64,000 bases of DNA from Chitinophagaceae bacterium IBVUCB1 (GTDB lineage Bacteria; Bacteroidota; Bacteroidia; Chitinophagales; Chitinophagaceae), in the NCBI GenBank assembly GCA_002127285.1, contig NFUW01000002.1, forward strand, positions 1 to 64,000, given 5' to 3'. The notes beneath the pieces were generated by a model. That model did not search any database. It was not told where the DNA came from and saw only the letters and a program-made list of their open reading frames with translations. Within the stretch, counting starts at the first letter, position 1. Each line of letters starts with the position of its first letter. This document shows positions 43,803 to 53,023 of this stretch, one piece after another. Made by a program: the position numbers and the translations under genes.

Positions 43803-45281
43803 TTAGTAAGCCCTTGCAAATAATACCCTTTGTGTCGATGGTTTGCCTGTCAGTACACATGCTCCGGCTTCCTGCTCATTGTTCAGTGGTATGCAGCGTA
43901 TCGTAGCTTTTGTTAGTTCTTTTATTTTGTCTTCCGTTTCGGGTGTACCATCCCAGTGCGAAGACACAAAACCACCCTTTTCATCCAGCGTTTTCACAAA
44001 TGCATCCCAGCTATCAACCTTTGTAATGTTTTCGTTGCGGAAGCTGAGTGCTTTGTTATACATATTGTTTTGTATCTCTTCCAGCAGGGTAGCTACGTGT
44101 CCCGTCAGTCCATCCAGCGATACGGATGCTTTTGTCTTTTCGTCTCTGCGGGCTACTTCGGCTACATTATTCTCAAGGTCTCGCGCGCCCAGTGCTATGC
44201 GCACGGGTACGCCACGCAGTTCGTATTCTGCAAACTTCCATCCGGGGCGTGTAGTGTCGTCATTGTCATACTTCACACGTATGCCTTGTGCACGCAGTTC
44301 TTTTACCAATGCGTTTGCTTTGTCGTCTATCTTTTGCCTTGCCTCTGCATCCTTGTTATAGATAGGTACTATTACTACCTGCAAAGGTGCTATGCGGGGT
44401 GGCATCACCAAACCTTCGTCATCGCTATGTGCCATTATCAGTGCACCTATCAGGCGGGTAGATACGCCCCATGATGTAGCCCACACGTATTCTACATTAT
44501 TATTCTTATCTGCAAATTTCACATCAAACGCTTTGGCGAAGTTCTGCCCCAAAAAATGTGATGTACCTGCCTGCAATGCCTTGCCGTCTTGCATCAGTGC
44601 TTCTATGCAATAAGTGTCTTCTGCACCTGCAAATCTTTCGTTGGCTGTTTTTACACCTTTTATTACTGGCAGTGCCATGTATTCTTCTACAAATTTGGCA
44701 TACACATCCAGCATCTGTTCCGTTTCGGCAATAGCTTCTTCTTTAGTAGCGTGCGCGGTGTGCCCTTCTTGCCACAGAAACTCTGCCGTGCGTAGAAACA
44801 GGCGCGTACGCATCTCCCAACGCACCACATTAGCCCATTGGTTCACCAGTATCGGCAAGTCGCGGTAAGACTGTATCCATCCTTTGTATGTACTCCATAT
44901 AATCGTTTCAGACGTAGGGCGTACTATCAGTTCTTCTTCCAGTTTGGCTTCTGGGTCTACAATTACACCGTTGCCGTTGGGGTCGTTCTTCAGGCGGTAG
45001 TGTGTTACTACTGCGCACTCTTTGGCAAAGCCCTCAACGTGCGATGCCTCTTTGCTCAAATAGCTTTTTGGTATAAATAACGGGAAATAGGCATTCTGAT
45101 GCCCTGTTTCCTTAAACATTTTGTCCAATACATCGCGCATATTTTCCCATAGTGCAAAGCCATAGGGCTTTATCACCATGCAGCCGCGCACGTCAGAGTG
45201 TTCTGCCAATCCCCCCTTCAGCACAAGGTCGTTATACCATTGTGCGTAGTCCTGTTTACGAGATGTTAAATTATCTGCCAT
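43803..45281 (-). CDS. proS: Prolyl-tRNA synthetase, archaeal/eukaryotic-like type
   Basis: The 492-aa class II synthetase charges tRNA-Pro. Motif 2 and neighbours are visible: [44 protein letters not shown], then [20 protein letters not shown] and [14 protein letters not shown] (motif 3). The anticodon-binding domain ([10 protein letters not shown]) and the zinc-domain-like C-terminus ([10 protein letters not shown], ending FARAY) define the short form without the bacterial editing insertion. Bacteroidota commonly use this type. It has a good promoter and its own terminator. Confidence 0.96.
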   Translation of the reverse strand: MADNLTSRKQDYAQWYNDLVLKGGLAEHSDVRGCMVIKPYGFALWENMRDVLDKMFKETGHQNAYFPLFIPKSYLSKEASHVEGFAKECAVVTHYRLKNDPNGNGVIVDPEAKLEEELIVRPTSETIIWSTYKGWIQSYRDLPILVNQWANVVRWEMRTRLFLRTAEFLWQEGHTAHATKEEAIAETEQMLDVYAKFVEEYMALPVIKGVKTANERFAGAEDTYCIEALMQDGKALQAGTSHFLGQNFAKAFDVKFADKNNNVEYVWATSWGVSTRLIGALIMAHSDDEGLVMPPRIAPLQVVIVPIYNKDAEARQKIDDKANALVKELRAQGIRVKYDNDDTTRPGWKFAEYELRGVPVRIALGARDLENNVAEVARRDEKTKASVSLDGLTGHVATLLEEIQNNMYNKALSFRNENITKVDSWDAFVKTLDEKGGFVSSHWDGTPETEDKIKELTKATIRCIPLNNEQEAGACVLTGKPSTQRVLFARAY

Positions 45282-45320
45282 AAGTCGTTTGGCACGCTTT
45301 TCGTTGCCTTTTTAGTGGCG

Positions 45321-45328
45321 CAAATGTA
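45321..45328 (-). promoter_or_regulatory. -7 promoter box of proS
   Basis: On the minus strand TACATTTG (exact consensus) stands 39 nt before the proS ATG, in a 77-bp gap shared with the divergent Trp/Gly-rich gene. Confidence 0.55.
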
Positions 45329-45358
45329 CTAATTTCACTAAGCAAAATTCATATAAAG

Positions 45359-46675
45359 ATGAAACGCTTTCTTTTAACAGGCATAGTATTGATGAGTATG
45401 GCAGGTGCTACGGTGTATGCACAGCAGTACGATGATGACATATACACCACAAGCAGGGATGCGCGCCGTAAAGCAAAAGCGGAGAAAAAAGCGCAGGAAG
45501 AATATCAACGCCAGCAAGAGGAAGAAGCTGCTGCCCGTCGTGCTCAGGAAGAGCGCAATGGTGGTAGTAACTACAACGATGGCTCTTATGCAGGCGAAGA
45601 AACATATATAGATTACGACGACGATTCTTATTACAGCAATCGGTTCAATCGTTTTGGTACAGGGGCATTTTATAATCCGTATTGGTGGTACGACCCTTGG
45701 TACAATCCTTATTGGGGCTGGGGCCCGGGATGGGGTTGGGGTATGAACCCCGGCTGGTCTGTAGGTATGGGCTGGGGTGGTGGTCCTTACTGGTCGTCTT
45801 ACTGGGGATGGAATAACTGGTATGGCTATGGCGGCTTCAATTGCTGGGGCGGCGGTGGCTGGGGTGCAGGCCCCGGCTGGGGCTGGAACAACTGGGGTTG
45901 GGGCGGTGGCTTCTACAACGGTTATTGGGATGGCTACTATACCGGACTGAACAATGGTGCTGGCTTCCGCAACGTAAGCTACGGTCCGCGTACTTCGTTT
46001 AACAGGAACTATAGTAATATGCGTGCTAACAACAACCTGCGTCAGGCAGGCAGCACACAAATGGCGCAACAACGCTCTACCATGAACAATGGTGGCGTTC
46101 AGCGCGGCGTACCTACGCGCGGTGGTAATACAGCCGTTCAGCGTGGTGCCGAAACACCCATGCGTGGCGGTAATACAGGTACAACAGCCCCGTCGCGCAA
46201 TATGCGTGGTAATAATGGTGCTGTAATGGAAAGAGATAACGGCAATAATATCGGCAATGCAGAAAGGCCTGTAAGGTCTCGCGGTACATACAACGAAGGT
46301 AATGTGCAGGAGGCAAGACCGATGCGTGGTAGCGACCGTAACTATGGTAACGGACAAGTGGCAGAAGAAGGAAGGCCTATGCGTAGCGAACCCAACCGCT
46401 TTGAGCAAAGCCGCCCGCAGCGTTTTGAACAACCAAGAAACGAACAGCCTGCACGCAACTACGAGCAACCAAGAAACAGCCAGCCATCGCGCAGCTACGA
46501 GAATAATGGCGGCGGGCGTAGCTGGGGCGGAGGCAACAGTGGTGGCGGACGCAGTTTTGGTGGTGGTAACAGTGGTGGCGGCGGCGGTAGCCGTGGTGGC
46601 GGCTTCGGTGGCGGATCTGGTGGTGGTGGCGGTAGCCGTGGTGGTGGTTTTGGTGGCGGCGGTGGCCGCAGATAA
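45359..46675 (+). CDS. Exported Trp/Gly/Tyr-rich low-complexity protein
   Basis: The 438-aa protein has a signal peptide (to VYAQQ) followed by distinct zones. A charged coiled-coil zone runs at 30-65 (RKAKAEKKAQEEYQRQQEEE), an acidic patch at 80-92 (YIDYDDDSYY), then an extreme Trp/Gly/Pro/Tyr zone at 100-195 (NPYWWYDPWYNPYWGWGPGW). An Asn/Arg/Met-rich zone with MRGGN-type repeats and a Gly/Arg/Ser tail with RGGGFGGG repeats complete it. Proteins of this kind recur beside proS and an OmpP1-type gene in Bacteroidota and are sometimes mislabelled as prolyl-tRNA synthetase. It may be a matrix or adhesive protein. No enzymatic domain is present. Confidence 0.8.
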   Translation: MKRFLLTGIVLMSMAGATVYAQQYDDDIYTTSRDARRKAKAEKKAQEEYQRQQEEEAAARRAQEERNGGSNYNDGSYAGEETYIDYDDDSYYSNRFNRFGTGAFYNPYWWYDPWYNPYWGWGPGWGWGMNPGWSVGMGWGGGPYWSSYWGWNNWYGYGGFNCWGGGGWGAGPGWGWNNWGWGGGFYNGYWDGYYTGLNNGAGFRNVSYGPRTSFNRNYSNMRANNNLRQAGSTQMAQQRSTMNNGGVQRGVPTRGGNTAVQRGAETPMRGGNTGTTAPSRNMRGNNGAVMERDNGNNIGNAERPVRSRGTYNEGNVQEARPMRGSDRNYGNGQVAEEGRPMRSEPNRFEQSRPQRFEQPRNEQPARNYEQPRNSQPSRSYENNGGGRSWGGGNSGGGRSFGGGNSGGGGGSRGGGFGGGSGGGGGSRGGGFGGGGGRR

Positions 46676-46689
46676 GATGTTTTTTTAAC

Positions 46690-46713
46690 AGCGGCAGTAG
46701 CGATACTGCCGCT
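46690..46713 (+). terminator. Terminator after the Trp/Gly-rich gene
   Basis: AGCGGCAGTA-GCGA-TACTGCCGCT, a perfect 10-bp stem followed by GCTATTTTAGTT, 15 bp beyond the stop codon. Confidence 0.85.
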
Positions 46714-46854
46714 GCTATTTTAGTTAAACTGTTCTTAATTCAAATATCCCCTTTTAACATAGGCATAGCATTTGATTGCAGATATTTGTTATGCTTATAT
46801 TAAACAATCACAATTTTTAATTGTCTTTTATTCAATCATAAGAAATCCGTTTTT

Positions 46855-48405
46855 ATGAATATCCGCAATTATATCGTAGCTACTACCTTGTTGCTATTCG
46901 CAACAAATAACATTCTCTATGCACAAGACGAAACAGATGCTTTGCGTTTCTCTTACCTGCAACCACAGGGCACGGCACGCTCTATGGCTATTGGCGGAGC
47001 GTTGGGTGCATTGGGCGGAGACTTTACATCACTGAGTGTAAACCCCGCAGGCATTGGCGTGTACAGGCGTTCAGAGTTTACATTCACACCATCCATCAAG
47101 CTGAATAATATAAACGGTACATACCTAAGCGAGCAGCGCGATGATAGTCGTACACGTTTTACCATCAATAATCTCGGCGTTGTTTTTACCAGCGCGGCAG
47201 AGGGCAAGCGTTACGAGCGCAGCAAATGGAAATCGGTATCGTTTGGTATCGGCATCAACAGGCTTGCAGATTTCAATCAGAATTACACCTATGGTGGCAG
47301 GATGAATATTAATACAAATGATAACAATTCATCATCGGGCGCAGAGGTATTTTCTATAGATGCCAATAAGTTTCCCGGAGATGTAAATAATCAAGGCGCA
47401 TCGGGTACGCCTGCTTATTTAGGTTATCAAAGCTATTTGTTAGATACAGGAGCCAATGGATATTTTCCTGTTACATTCAATACCTCTGCTGTTAACCAAC
47501 AACGTACTGTAGTGCAGCGTGGGGGTATTTCTGAAACAGCTATTTCACTTGGGGGCAATTATGAAGAAAAGCTGATGTTGGGTGCTACATTGGGCATCAC
47601 ATCACTACGATATAACAGGGAGATAAACTACGAAGAACGCGATGCGACAAACAATGCAAATAACTACTTTGATAATTTCAACTATCGCGAAACGCTGGAT
47701 ATACGCGGTAGCGGTGTGAACCTGAAACTGGGTATGATATACAAACCCATAGATGCCATTCGTATAGGCGCAGCTATACATACGCCAACGCTCTATAACC
47801 TGAAAGATGAATTGAATAAATCAATAACTACTAATACTGAAAACTTTAAAAACGAATTAGGGGTTGGCGGTTCGCCCATTACAACGGTAGATGCACCACT
47901 GAATCTGTATGAATATTCATTAGTAACGCCATGGCGTGCCGTATTAAGTGCTGCCGGTATTTTTGGCAAGTATGGCTTCATCAGTGTAGATTATGAATAT
48001 GTAGATTATGCATCTGCCCGTTTCAGCTTTGACGGAGCCGACCGTAGTTTGCAAAACAATATCAACCAGTCTATCCGCAATACTTATACGGGTGCATCCA
48101 ACCTGCGTGTAGGTCTTGAGGGCAGGATAGATCAAATATCGCTGCGTTTGGGTGTAGGCTACTATGGCAGCCCTTACAAAAATGCCAACTACAATGCCGA
48201 CCGCATAGATATATCGGCTGGTATCGGCTTCCGTACAGAAAGCTGGTTTATAGACCTCGGTTTTATAAACAGCCAAAGCGAAGTGCGCGAACAGCCCTAT
48301 TCGCTGGACCCTACAGCGGCAGGTTATGCCAACGTAATAGTGCCAACCGCCATACTGCAAAACAGCTTCAACAATGCAGCCCTCACATTCGGGGTTAAGT
48401 TTTGA
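46855..48405 (+). CDS. OmpP1/FadL/TodX-family outer-membrane transporter
   Basis: The 516-aa protein has a signal peptide (ends NILYAQ) and the FadL-like opening: ALRFSYLQPQGTARSMAIGG, ALGALGGDFTSLSVNPAGI and YRRSEFTFTPS. A long barrel follows, ending NSFNNAALTFGVKF with the terminal phenylalanine. FadL-type channels take up hydrophobic compounds by lateral diffusion. The divergence from E. coli FadL is normal for Bacteroidota members. It is separated from the Trp/Gly-rich gene by a terminator and ends at a terminator. Confidence 0.87.
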   Translation: MNIRNYIVATTLLLFATNNILYAQDETDALRFSYLQPQGTARSMAIGGALGALGGDFTSLSVNPAGIGVYRRSEFTFTPSIKLNNINGTYLSEQRDDSRTRFTINNLGVVFTSAAEGKRYERSKWKSVSFGIGINRLADFNQNYTYGGRMNINTNDNNSSSGAEVFSIDANKFPGDVNNQGASGTPAYLGYQSYLLDTGANGYFPVTFNTSAVNQQRTVVQRGGISETAISLGGNYEEKLMLGATLGITSLRYNREINYEERDATNNANNYFDNFNYRETLDIRGSGVNLKLGMIYKPIDAIRIGAAIHTPTLYNLKDELNKSITTNTENFKNELGVGGSPITTVDAPLNLYEYSLVTPWRAVLSAAGIFGKYGFISVDYEYVDYASARFSFDGADRSLQNNINQSIRNTYTGASNLRVGLEGRIDQISLRLGVGYYGSPYKNANYNADRIDISAGIGFRTESWFIDLGFINSQSEVREQPYSLDPTAAGYANVIVPTAILQNSFNNAALTFGVKF

Positions 48406-48424
48406 TAAGGATATTAAATGATTT

Positions 48425-48457
48425 AAAAAAGCAGCAGTATATACTGCTGCTTTTTTT
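48425..48457 (+). terminator. Terminator after the OmpP1-type gene
   Basis: An A-run, GCAGCAGTATATACTGCTGC self-complementary stem and a T7 run, 20 bp beyond the stop. Confidence 0.92.
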
Positions 48458-48500
48458 ATAAATAATGCTATTTTCATTGTTGCACAATGCAGCAGTACCT

Positions 48501-49241
48501 ATGGATTTCGATTTCGAGGCATTGTATGCCCAATACAGTAACGTCGACTTGTTAAAAATAACACGTCAAACTGATAAGTATCAGCCTGCTGCCATTGCTG
48601 CTGCCAATACCATATTACAACAAAGAGAAGTAACACAACAGGAGATTGATGAGGTAGATGCTTTTTTCAGAGAACCTATTGTTAAGGAACATTATAAAAA
48701 GCACATCCGCTTTGGTTTAGAAGATAGAATTGCGGAGTTCGTCAATCCTTACTCAAACACAATGACACGTGTTAACCCAAAATTGTGGTGGCGCATCATG
48801 CTCTTGTATTTAGCATGGATAATTATTGAAACATCTTACGATAGTTATCTGCTCGCTATCGAAATGTGGGGAATGATGGGCCCGCTTGAGTTATTAAAAC
48901 TAATAGACCCGTTGTATTCTGTGTTGGTATTTTATCTGATATTGAAACGAGCCAGTTGGGGGTGGATTTTATTATTCGTATCTACTGGTATTTTAGTAAT
49001 GAGTGCCATGTATTGGTTGTTAAAATACAGGTTGATTTTCTATGAAAATTCGTCTCTTTTGCTTGGTGCTGTTATGTTTTTGATTGTAAGGATTACATTA
49101 CTATTCTTTATGTGGAAAGAAGATATTGCAAACTATTTCAAGGTTACTCAAACCATTAAACGAAATGTGATAAAGTTTTTTGGTTTCCTGATACTCCTAT
49201 TCTTTTTGATTTGGCTATTTACAGTTAAACCAATGATATAA
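48501..49241 (+). CDS. Membrane hypothetical protein
   Basis: The 246-aa protein begins MDFDFEALYAQYSNVDLLKI (ATG at 48501; the frame from 48465 starts within the terminator tail). About 95 residues of soluble helical sequence (YQPAAIAAANTILQQREVTQQ) are followed by five hydrophobic helices. The N-terminal block resembles the short helical leader seen on many Bacteroidota membrane proteins that begins with a YxxYSxxELL-like motif. The role is unknown and there is no operon partner. Confidence 0.75.
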   Translation: MDFDFEALYAQYSNVDLLKITRQTDKYQPAAIAAANTILQQREVTQQEIDEVDAFFREPIVKEHYKKHIRFGLEDRIAEFVNPYSNTMTRVNPKLWWRIMLLYLAWIIIETSYDSYLLAIEMWGMMGPLELLKLIDPLYSVLVFYLILKRASWGWILLFVSTGILVMSAMYWLLKYRLIFYENSSLLLGAVMFLIVRITLLFFMWKEDIANYFKVTQTIKRNVIKFFGFLILLFFLIWLFTVKPMI

Positions 49242-49275
49242 ATATTAGCTAATATGCTGTTAAGAGTTCCTTCCC

Positions 49276-49297
49276 GTCCACTATTTACATAGTGGAC
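49276..49297. repeat. Isolated hairpin
   Basis: GTCCACTA-TTTACA-TAGTGGAC, a perfect 8-bp stem between convergent genes with no T-run on either strand, so it is more likely a palindromic repeat than a terminator. Confidence 0.55.
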
Positions 49298-49354
49298 ACT
49301 CAATTACAAATGGCAGCTTTTGTTGATGTTCACTTAATTGCTTGTAACCAAACG

Positions 49355-50866
49355 CTACTGCACGGTAAATATTTTTACAGATCGTTCATTGCCTGCTTGT
49401 ATGCTCAGGTAATATGTGCCTGGACATAGTACTTCTTTTGTTTCGTACTCTGCAACACCATTGTGAATAATTAGCTGTTTTCTCTGTAAAATTTGCCCTT
49501 GAATATTGCTGATTTCAATTATGCCCGAAGTGGCACTATGGTTTGTCACTACCTTAATTGTAAAAGAGCCATTATTCGGGTTGGGGTATATAGTGCTTGT
49601 TAGTATTTCATTCTTATTGTTTACGGATACCGGAAAGCAAATGATTTTAGAAATAGTGCCGGCAGTATCTGTAGGGGCGAAATTATGTACCGTAAGTGTA
49701 TGGTTTGAAGTAGTAATGTTAATGTTAGATAAATTAGGAGTAGTGCTACCGCTTGATGTTGCGAATAGGGTGTCTTGGCAATTTAGCTTTCCGTTACTGT
49801 CGGTATTAATAAAAACAATACCATCCTCAGATGTTGGTAGTTTGGTATGTCCCAATAACGAATAACTGCTGTTGCTATTTTGTTTAATGCAAGACAAGAT
49901 GAGCGATGTGTTTGCATTGCCATATGCTTTGCACCAATTTACAGTGCCTGCTGCATTGGTTTTTACAGCAAACAGCAAAGAGTTGATAGTATCTGCAGGG
50001 TTGGGAAAAACGCTACCAACAGTCGCTGTCCCGCCATCATTTGTCCCAATACTATATATACTTTGAGTTCTGAATACAGAGCCGGCAGTTGAAATTAAAT
50101 TAACAGAAACCACGGTGCCGTTTGTGTCAAGTTTATATATACTTGCTATGCGGTCTTCTATTTGGCTGGTCAGTATATATCCGCCTGTACTAACGGCTAA
50201 ATGTACACCACTTTCATTTTCATTTGTAGTAGACGAAGACAAGTCTTTAGCCCATACTGTATTGCCTGTACTGTTTACTTTGTAAAGAAGTGTTTTGCGT
50301 TGTGTAGCTGATTTGCTTACACCTGTTATTACATAGCCGGTATCTTTTGTTGTTATAATGTCAGTAGCATTGATGCCATTTGTTGTAGTATATTTTTTTA
50401 CCCACGTTGTATCTCCCAGCTTATTAGTCTTAATAAGTATAATATTATTACTATCATTGACAGCGATGATATAACCTGAGTCTACTGTTTGTTTAATAGA
50501 TACACCGATTGTGGCATTAGAAGATATATATGCTTTAGCCCCTAAAAAACTGCCATTCTTGCTGGTTCTTACGAATATAGGAGATGGTGTACCCACTCCA
50601 TAGCTGTTTGTAGAGCCTGTATAAGCATAACTGCTATCATATGCTTGGCAAATGCGTGTTGACTGCAAATACAAATAGTATTTACTCCATTGCGTATTGC
50701 CAATACCATCAAATTTCACCATATTCGAAGTAATAAACCCGCCATCATAAGTAGGTATTGCACTGATGCTTGTTTGTATCTTGGCAGGCGATGTAAACTT
50801 GTAGAAACTTTGAGCAGAACAATGTACAGTTATAAATAAAGCAATAAAAGCAAAGAGTTTTTTCAT
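49355..50866 (-). CDS. T9SS-exported beta-propeller-like protein
   Basis: The 503-aa protein has a signal peptide (MKKLFAFIALFITVHCSAQ; ATG at 50866). The body contains about six repeats of 45-50 residues of the form D-x-G-Y-I-(I/L)-(T/A)-x, then LLYKVNSTGNTVWAKDL-type strands (TVDSGYIIAVNDSNNIILIK, TKDTGYVITGVSKSATQRK, VSTGGYILTSQIEDRIASIY). These suggest a beta-propeller. A type A sorting domain begins TIYPNPNNGSFTIKVV. Surface or secreted location; ligand unknown. Confidence 0.83.
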   Translation of the reverse strand: MKKLFAFIALFITVHCSAQSFYKFTSPAKIQTSISAIPTYDGGFITSNMVKFDGIGNTQWSKYYLYLQSTRICQAYDSSYAYTGSTNSYGVGTPSPIFVRTSKNGSFLGAKAYISSNATIGVSIKQTVDSGYIIAVNDSNNIILIKTNKLGDTTWVKKYTTTNGINATDIITTKDTGYVITGVSKSATQRKTLLYKVNSTGNTVWAKDLSSSTTNENESGVHLAVSTGGYILTSQIEDRIASIYKLDTNGTVVSVNLISTAGSVFRTQSIYSIGTNDGGTATVGSVFPNPADTINSLLFAVKTNAAGTVNWCKAYGNANTSLILSCIKQNSNSSYSLLGHTKLPTSEDGIVFINTDSNGKLNCQDTLFATSSGSTTPNLSNINITTSNHTLTVHNFAPTDTAGTISKIICFPVSVNNKNEILTSTIYPNPNNGSFTIKVVTNHSATSGIIEISNIQGQILQRKQLIIHNGVAEYETKEVLCPGTYYLSIQAGNERSVKIFTVQ

Positions 50867-50966
50867 TGTATGCGGTTGAACATGAAACAAGATAAACCAA
50901 ATTAATTTGACCTGACAGTTAATATATAGACATTAGAATAAATGTATTGGTTGGCTTTTATTGTTC

Positions 50967-50993
50967 GTGCTGTCAAAACTTACCTACAAGCAG
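50967..50993 (-). repeat. Degenerate hairpin-repeat copy
   Basis: 27 bp match the reverse complement of hairpin 2 of the 16149-16224 repeat at 21 positions (GTGCTGTCA and TTACCTAC kept), but the stem is broken. It lies in the gap 50867-51118, which holds no gene. Confidence 0.4.
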
Positions 50994-51065
50994 AAACCTG
51001 CCCTGAAAACAACCCCTGCCTTCATTCTGAGGAAAAATAGAAAATGATTGGCTGCCATTCAGCTA

Positions 51066-51100
51066 TTTTTCCCCTCCCCCTTGGGGGGAGGCAGGGAGGA
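51066..51100. repeat. C/G-rich palindromic repeat before parE
   Basis: CCCCTCCCCCTTGGGGGGAG (51071-51090) is a hairpin-forming element with trailing GCAGGGAGGA. A related C/G-rich arm (CTCCCCTTGGGGGAG) forms part of the dispersed element near 38790. It is read as PLPLGG in the spurious upstream extension of parE. Confidence 0.65.
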
Positions 51101-51111
51101 GGCTATATTTG
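51081..51111 (+). promoter_or_regulatory. Promoter of parE and the pentapeptide gene
   Basis: TTG at 51081-51083 and TATATTTG (exact -7 consensus) at 51104-51111 are 20 bp apart, the normal spacing. The TTG lies inside the C/G-rich repeat. Only 7 nt separate the -7 box from the ATG at 51119, so the transcript probably has almost no leader. Confidence 0.65.
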
Positions 51112-51118
51112 CACCCGT

Positions 51119-53011
51119 ATGGCAGAACAGAACCAATATACCGAAGATAGCATCCGCTCGCTCGACTGGCGCGAACATATACGCCTGCGCCCCGGCATGT
51201 ACATAGGCAAGCTCGGCGATGGCAGCAGTGTGGACGATGGTATCTATGTATTGCTGAAAGAAGTAGTGGACAACTGTATAGACGAATACACCATGGGCTA
51301 TGGCAAGCGGGTAGAGGTGAGCATAGACAAAGGCACTGTTACCGTGCGAGACTATGGGCGCGGCATACCTCTTGGCAAAGTAGTAGATGTGGTGAGCAAG
51401 ATAAATACGGGTGCTAAGTACGATAGCAAAGCATTTCAAAAATCGGTGGGGCTGAACGGTGTAGGTACAAAAGCGGTAAATGCACTCAGCAATTATTTTA
51501 AAGTAACTGCCTACCGCGATGGCAAGATGAAGACGGCAGAGTTTGAGCGTGGTGAGTTGACCAAAGAACACAAAGAAACAGCAACAACCGAAGCCAACGG
51601 TACGCTTGTCAGCTTCACGCCCGATGATTCAGTATTCAAGCACTATCATTTTATACACGACTATATCGAAAATCAGGTATGGAATTATTGCTTCCTGAAT
51701 GCGGGCTTGCAAATAAACCTGAACGGTAAAAACTATGTATCTAAAAACGGCCTGCTCGATTTGTTGCAACGCAAAACCAACCCCGATAGCTGCCGTTATC
51801 CCATCGTACACCTGAAGGGCGATGATATAGAAGTAGCCCTCACCCATACGGGCGATTATGGTGAGGATATATATTCCTTCGTCAACGGGCAGCATACTAC
51901 GCAGGGTGGTACGCATCAGGCAGCGTTCAGAGAAGCGTTTGTAAAAGTCATCCGCGATTTTTATAAGAAAGACTACGATGCCGCCGATGTACGCCAGAGC
52001 ATTTGCGCTGCTATATCCGTACGTGTGCAGGAGCCCGTATTCGAGAGCCAGACAAAAACAAAATTGGGTTCGCTGACGGTATCAGAGGGCGGGCAGAGCA
52101 TGAAGGCATTTGTCTTGGAATTTCTTTCAAAAGAGTTAGATAATTTTCTGCATAAAAACCCCGCTACTGCCGATGCGCTGAAGAAACGTATAGAGCAAAG
52201 CGAGCGCGAACGCAAAGAACTATCGGGCATACGCAAGCTGGCCAACGAGCGTGCCAAAAAAGCTAACCTGCACAACAAAAAACTACGCGATTGCCGCATC
52301 CATCTTAACGACGATGTACCTAATAAAGGCAAAGAAGAGTTTCAGCAAAAGCAATTGGAAAGCACCATCTTTATAACCGAGGGTGATAGTGCCAGTGGTA
52401 GCATCACCAAGAGCCGCAATGTAGAGTCTCAAGCGGTGTTCAGCCTTCGTGGTAAGCCACTCAACTGTTATGGCCTTACCAAAAAAGTGGTGTACGAAAA
52501 CGAGGAATTCAACCTGCTGCAGCACGCGCTCAATATTGAAGAAGGCATGGATGGGCTGCGCTACAACAATATAGTGATAGCAACCGATGCCGATGTGGAT
52601 GGTATGCACATCCGCCTGCTGATAATGACGTTCTTCCTGCAATTCTTCCCCGATTTGGTGAAGAACGGGCATGTGTATATACTGGAAACACCCCTCTTCC
52701 GTGTGCGAAACAAGCAGAAGACCATCTATTGCTATACCGACGAAGAACGCCGCAAAGCCATTGCAGCGCTTGGCAGCAAACCCGAGATAACACGCTTCAA
52801 AGGATTGGGCGAGATAAGCCCAGAAGAGTTTGCCCAGTTTATAGGCGATGATATGCGCAAAGAACCCGTATTGCTTGGGCAGGAAGCGCAGATACAAAAA
52901 CTGCTGGAATACTACATGGGCAAAAACACCCCAGACCGCCAGCGCGATATTATAGACAACCTGCGGGTAGAAAAAGATTTGGCAGAAGAGGTAGGGGCAG
53001 TTATAGAGTAA
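51119..53011 (+). CDS. parE: DNA topoisomerase IV subunit B (ParE/GyrB family)
   Basis: The 630-aa GHKL ATPase subunit has [37 protein letters not shown] and [14 protein letters not shown] (ATP lid). The TOPRIM motifs are [17 protein letters not shown] and [11 protein letters not shown]. It is the short form, about 630 aa, typical of Bacteroidota topoisomerase IV rather than GyrB. The subunit hydrolyses ATP to drive strand passage together with ParC, which is not adjacent. ATG at 51119 (MAEQNQY) was chosen; the in-frame ATG at 51044 would add repeat-encoded sequence and lies upstream of the promoter. Confidence 0.94.
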   Translation: MAEQNQYTEDSIRSLDWREHIRLRPGMYIGKLGDGSSVDDGIYVLLKEVVDNCIDEYTMGYGKRVEVSIDKGTVTVRDYGRGIPLGKVVDVVSKINTGAKYDSKAFQKSVGLNGVGTKAVNALSNYFKVTAYRDGKMKTAEFERGELTKEHKETATTEANGTLVSFTPDDSVFKHYHFIHDYIENQVWNYCFLNAGLQINLNGKNYVSKNGLLDLLQRKTNPDSCRYPIVHLKGDDIEVALTHTGDYGEDIYSFVNGQHTTQGGTHQAAFREAFVKVIRDFYKKDYDAADVRQSICAAISVRVQEPVFESQTKTKLGSLTVSEGGQSMKAFVLEFLSKELDNFLHKNPATADALKKRIEQSERERKELSGIRKLANERAKKANLHNKKLRDCRIHLNDDVPNKGKEEFQQKQLESTIFITEGDSASGSITKSRNVESQAVFSLRGKPLNCYGLTKKVVYENEEFNLLQHALNIEEGMDGLRYNNIVIATDADVDGMHIRLLIMTFFLQFFPDLVKNGHVYILETPLFRVRNKQKTIYCYTDEERRKAIAALGSKPEITRFKGLGEISPEEFAQFIGDDMRKEPVLLGQEAQIQKLLEYYMGKNTPDRQRDIIDNLRVEKDLAEEVGAVIE

Positions 53012-53023
53012 TGAGCTATTGCA

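Noticed and set aside
45374-46468. Long minus-strand frame of 364 codons opposite the Trp/Gly-rich gene
   Set aside because: It is the antisense reading of a low-complexity, GC-skewed gene; the product is a His/Thr/Ala/Val-rich string without signal peptide or domain, and the plus-strand gene has a signal peptide and a terminator.
51044-51118. 25-codon upstream extension of parE from an in-frame ATG
   Set aside because: It is encoded by the C/G-rich repeat and lies upstream of the mapped-looking promoter; ParE homologues begin at the MAEQNQY position.
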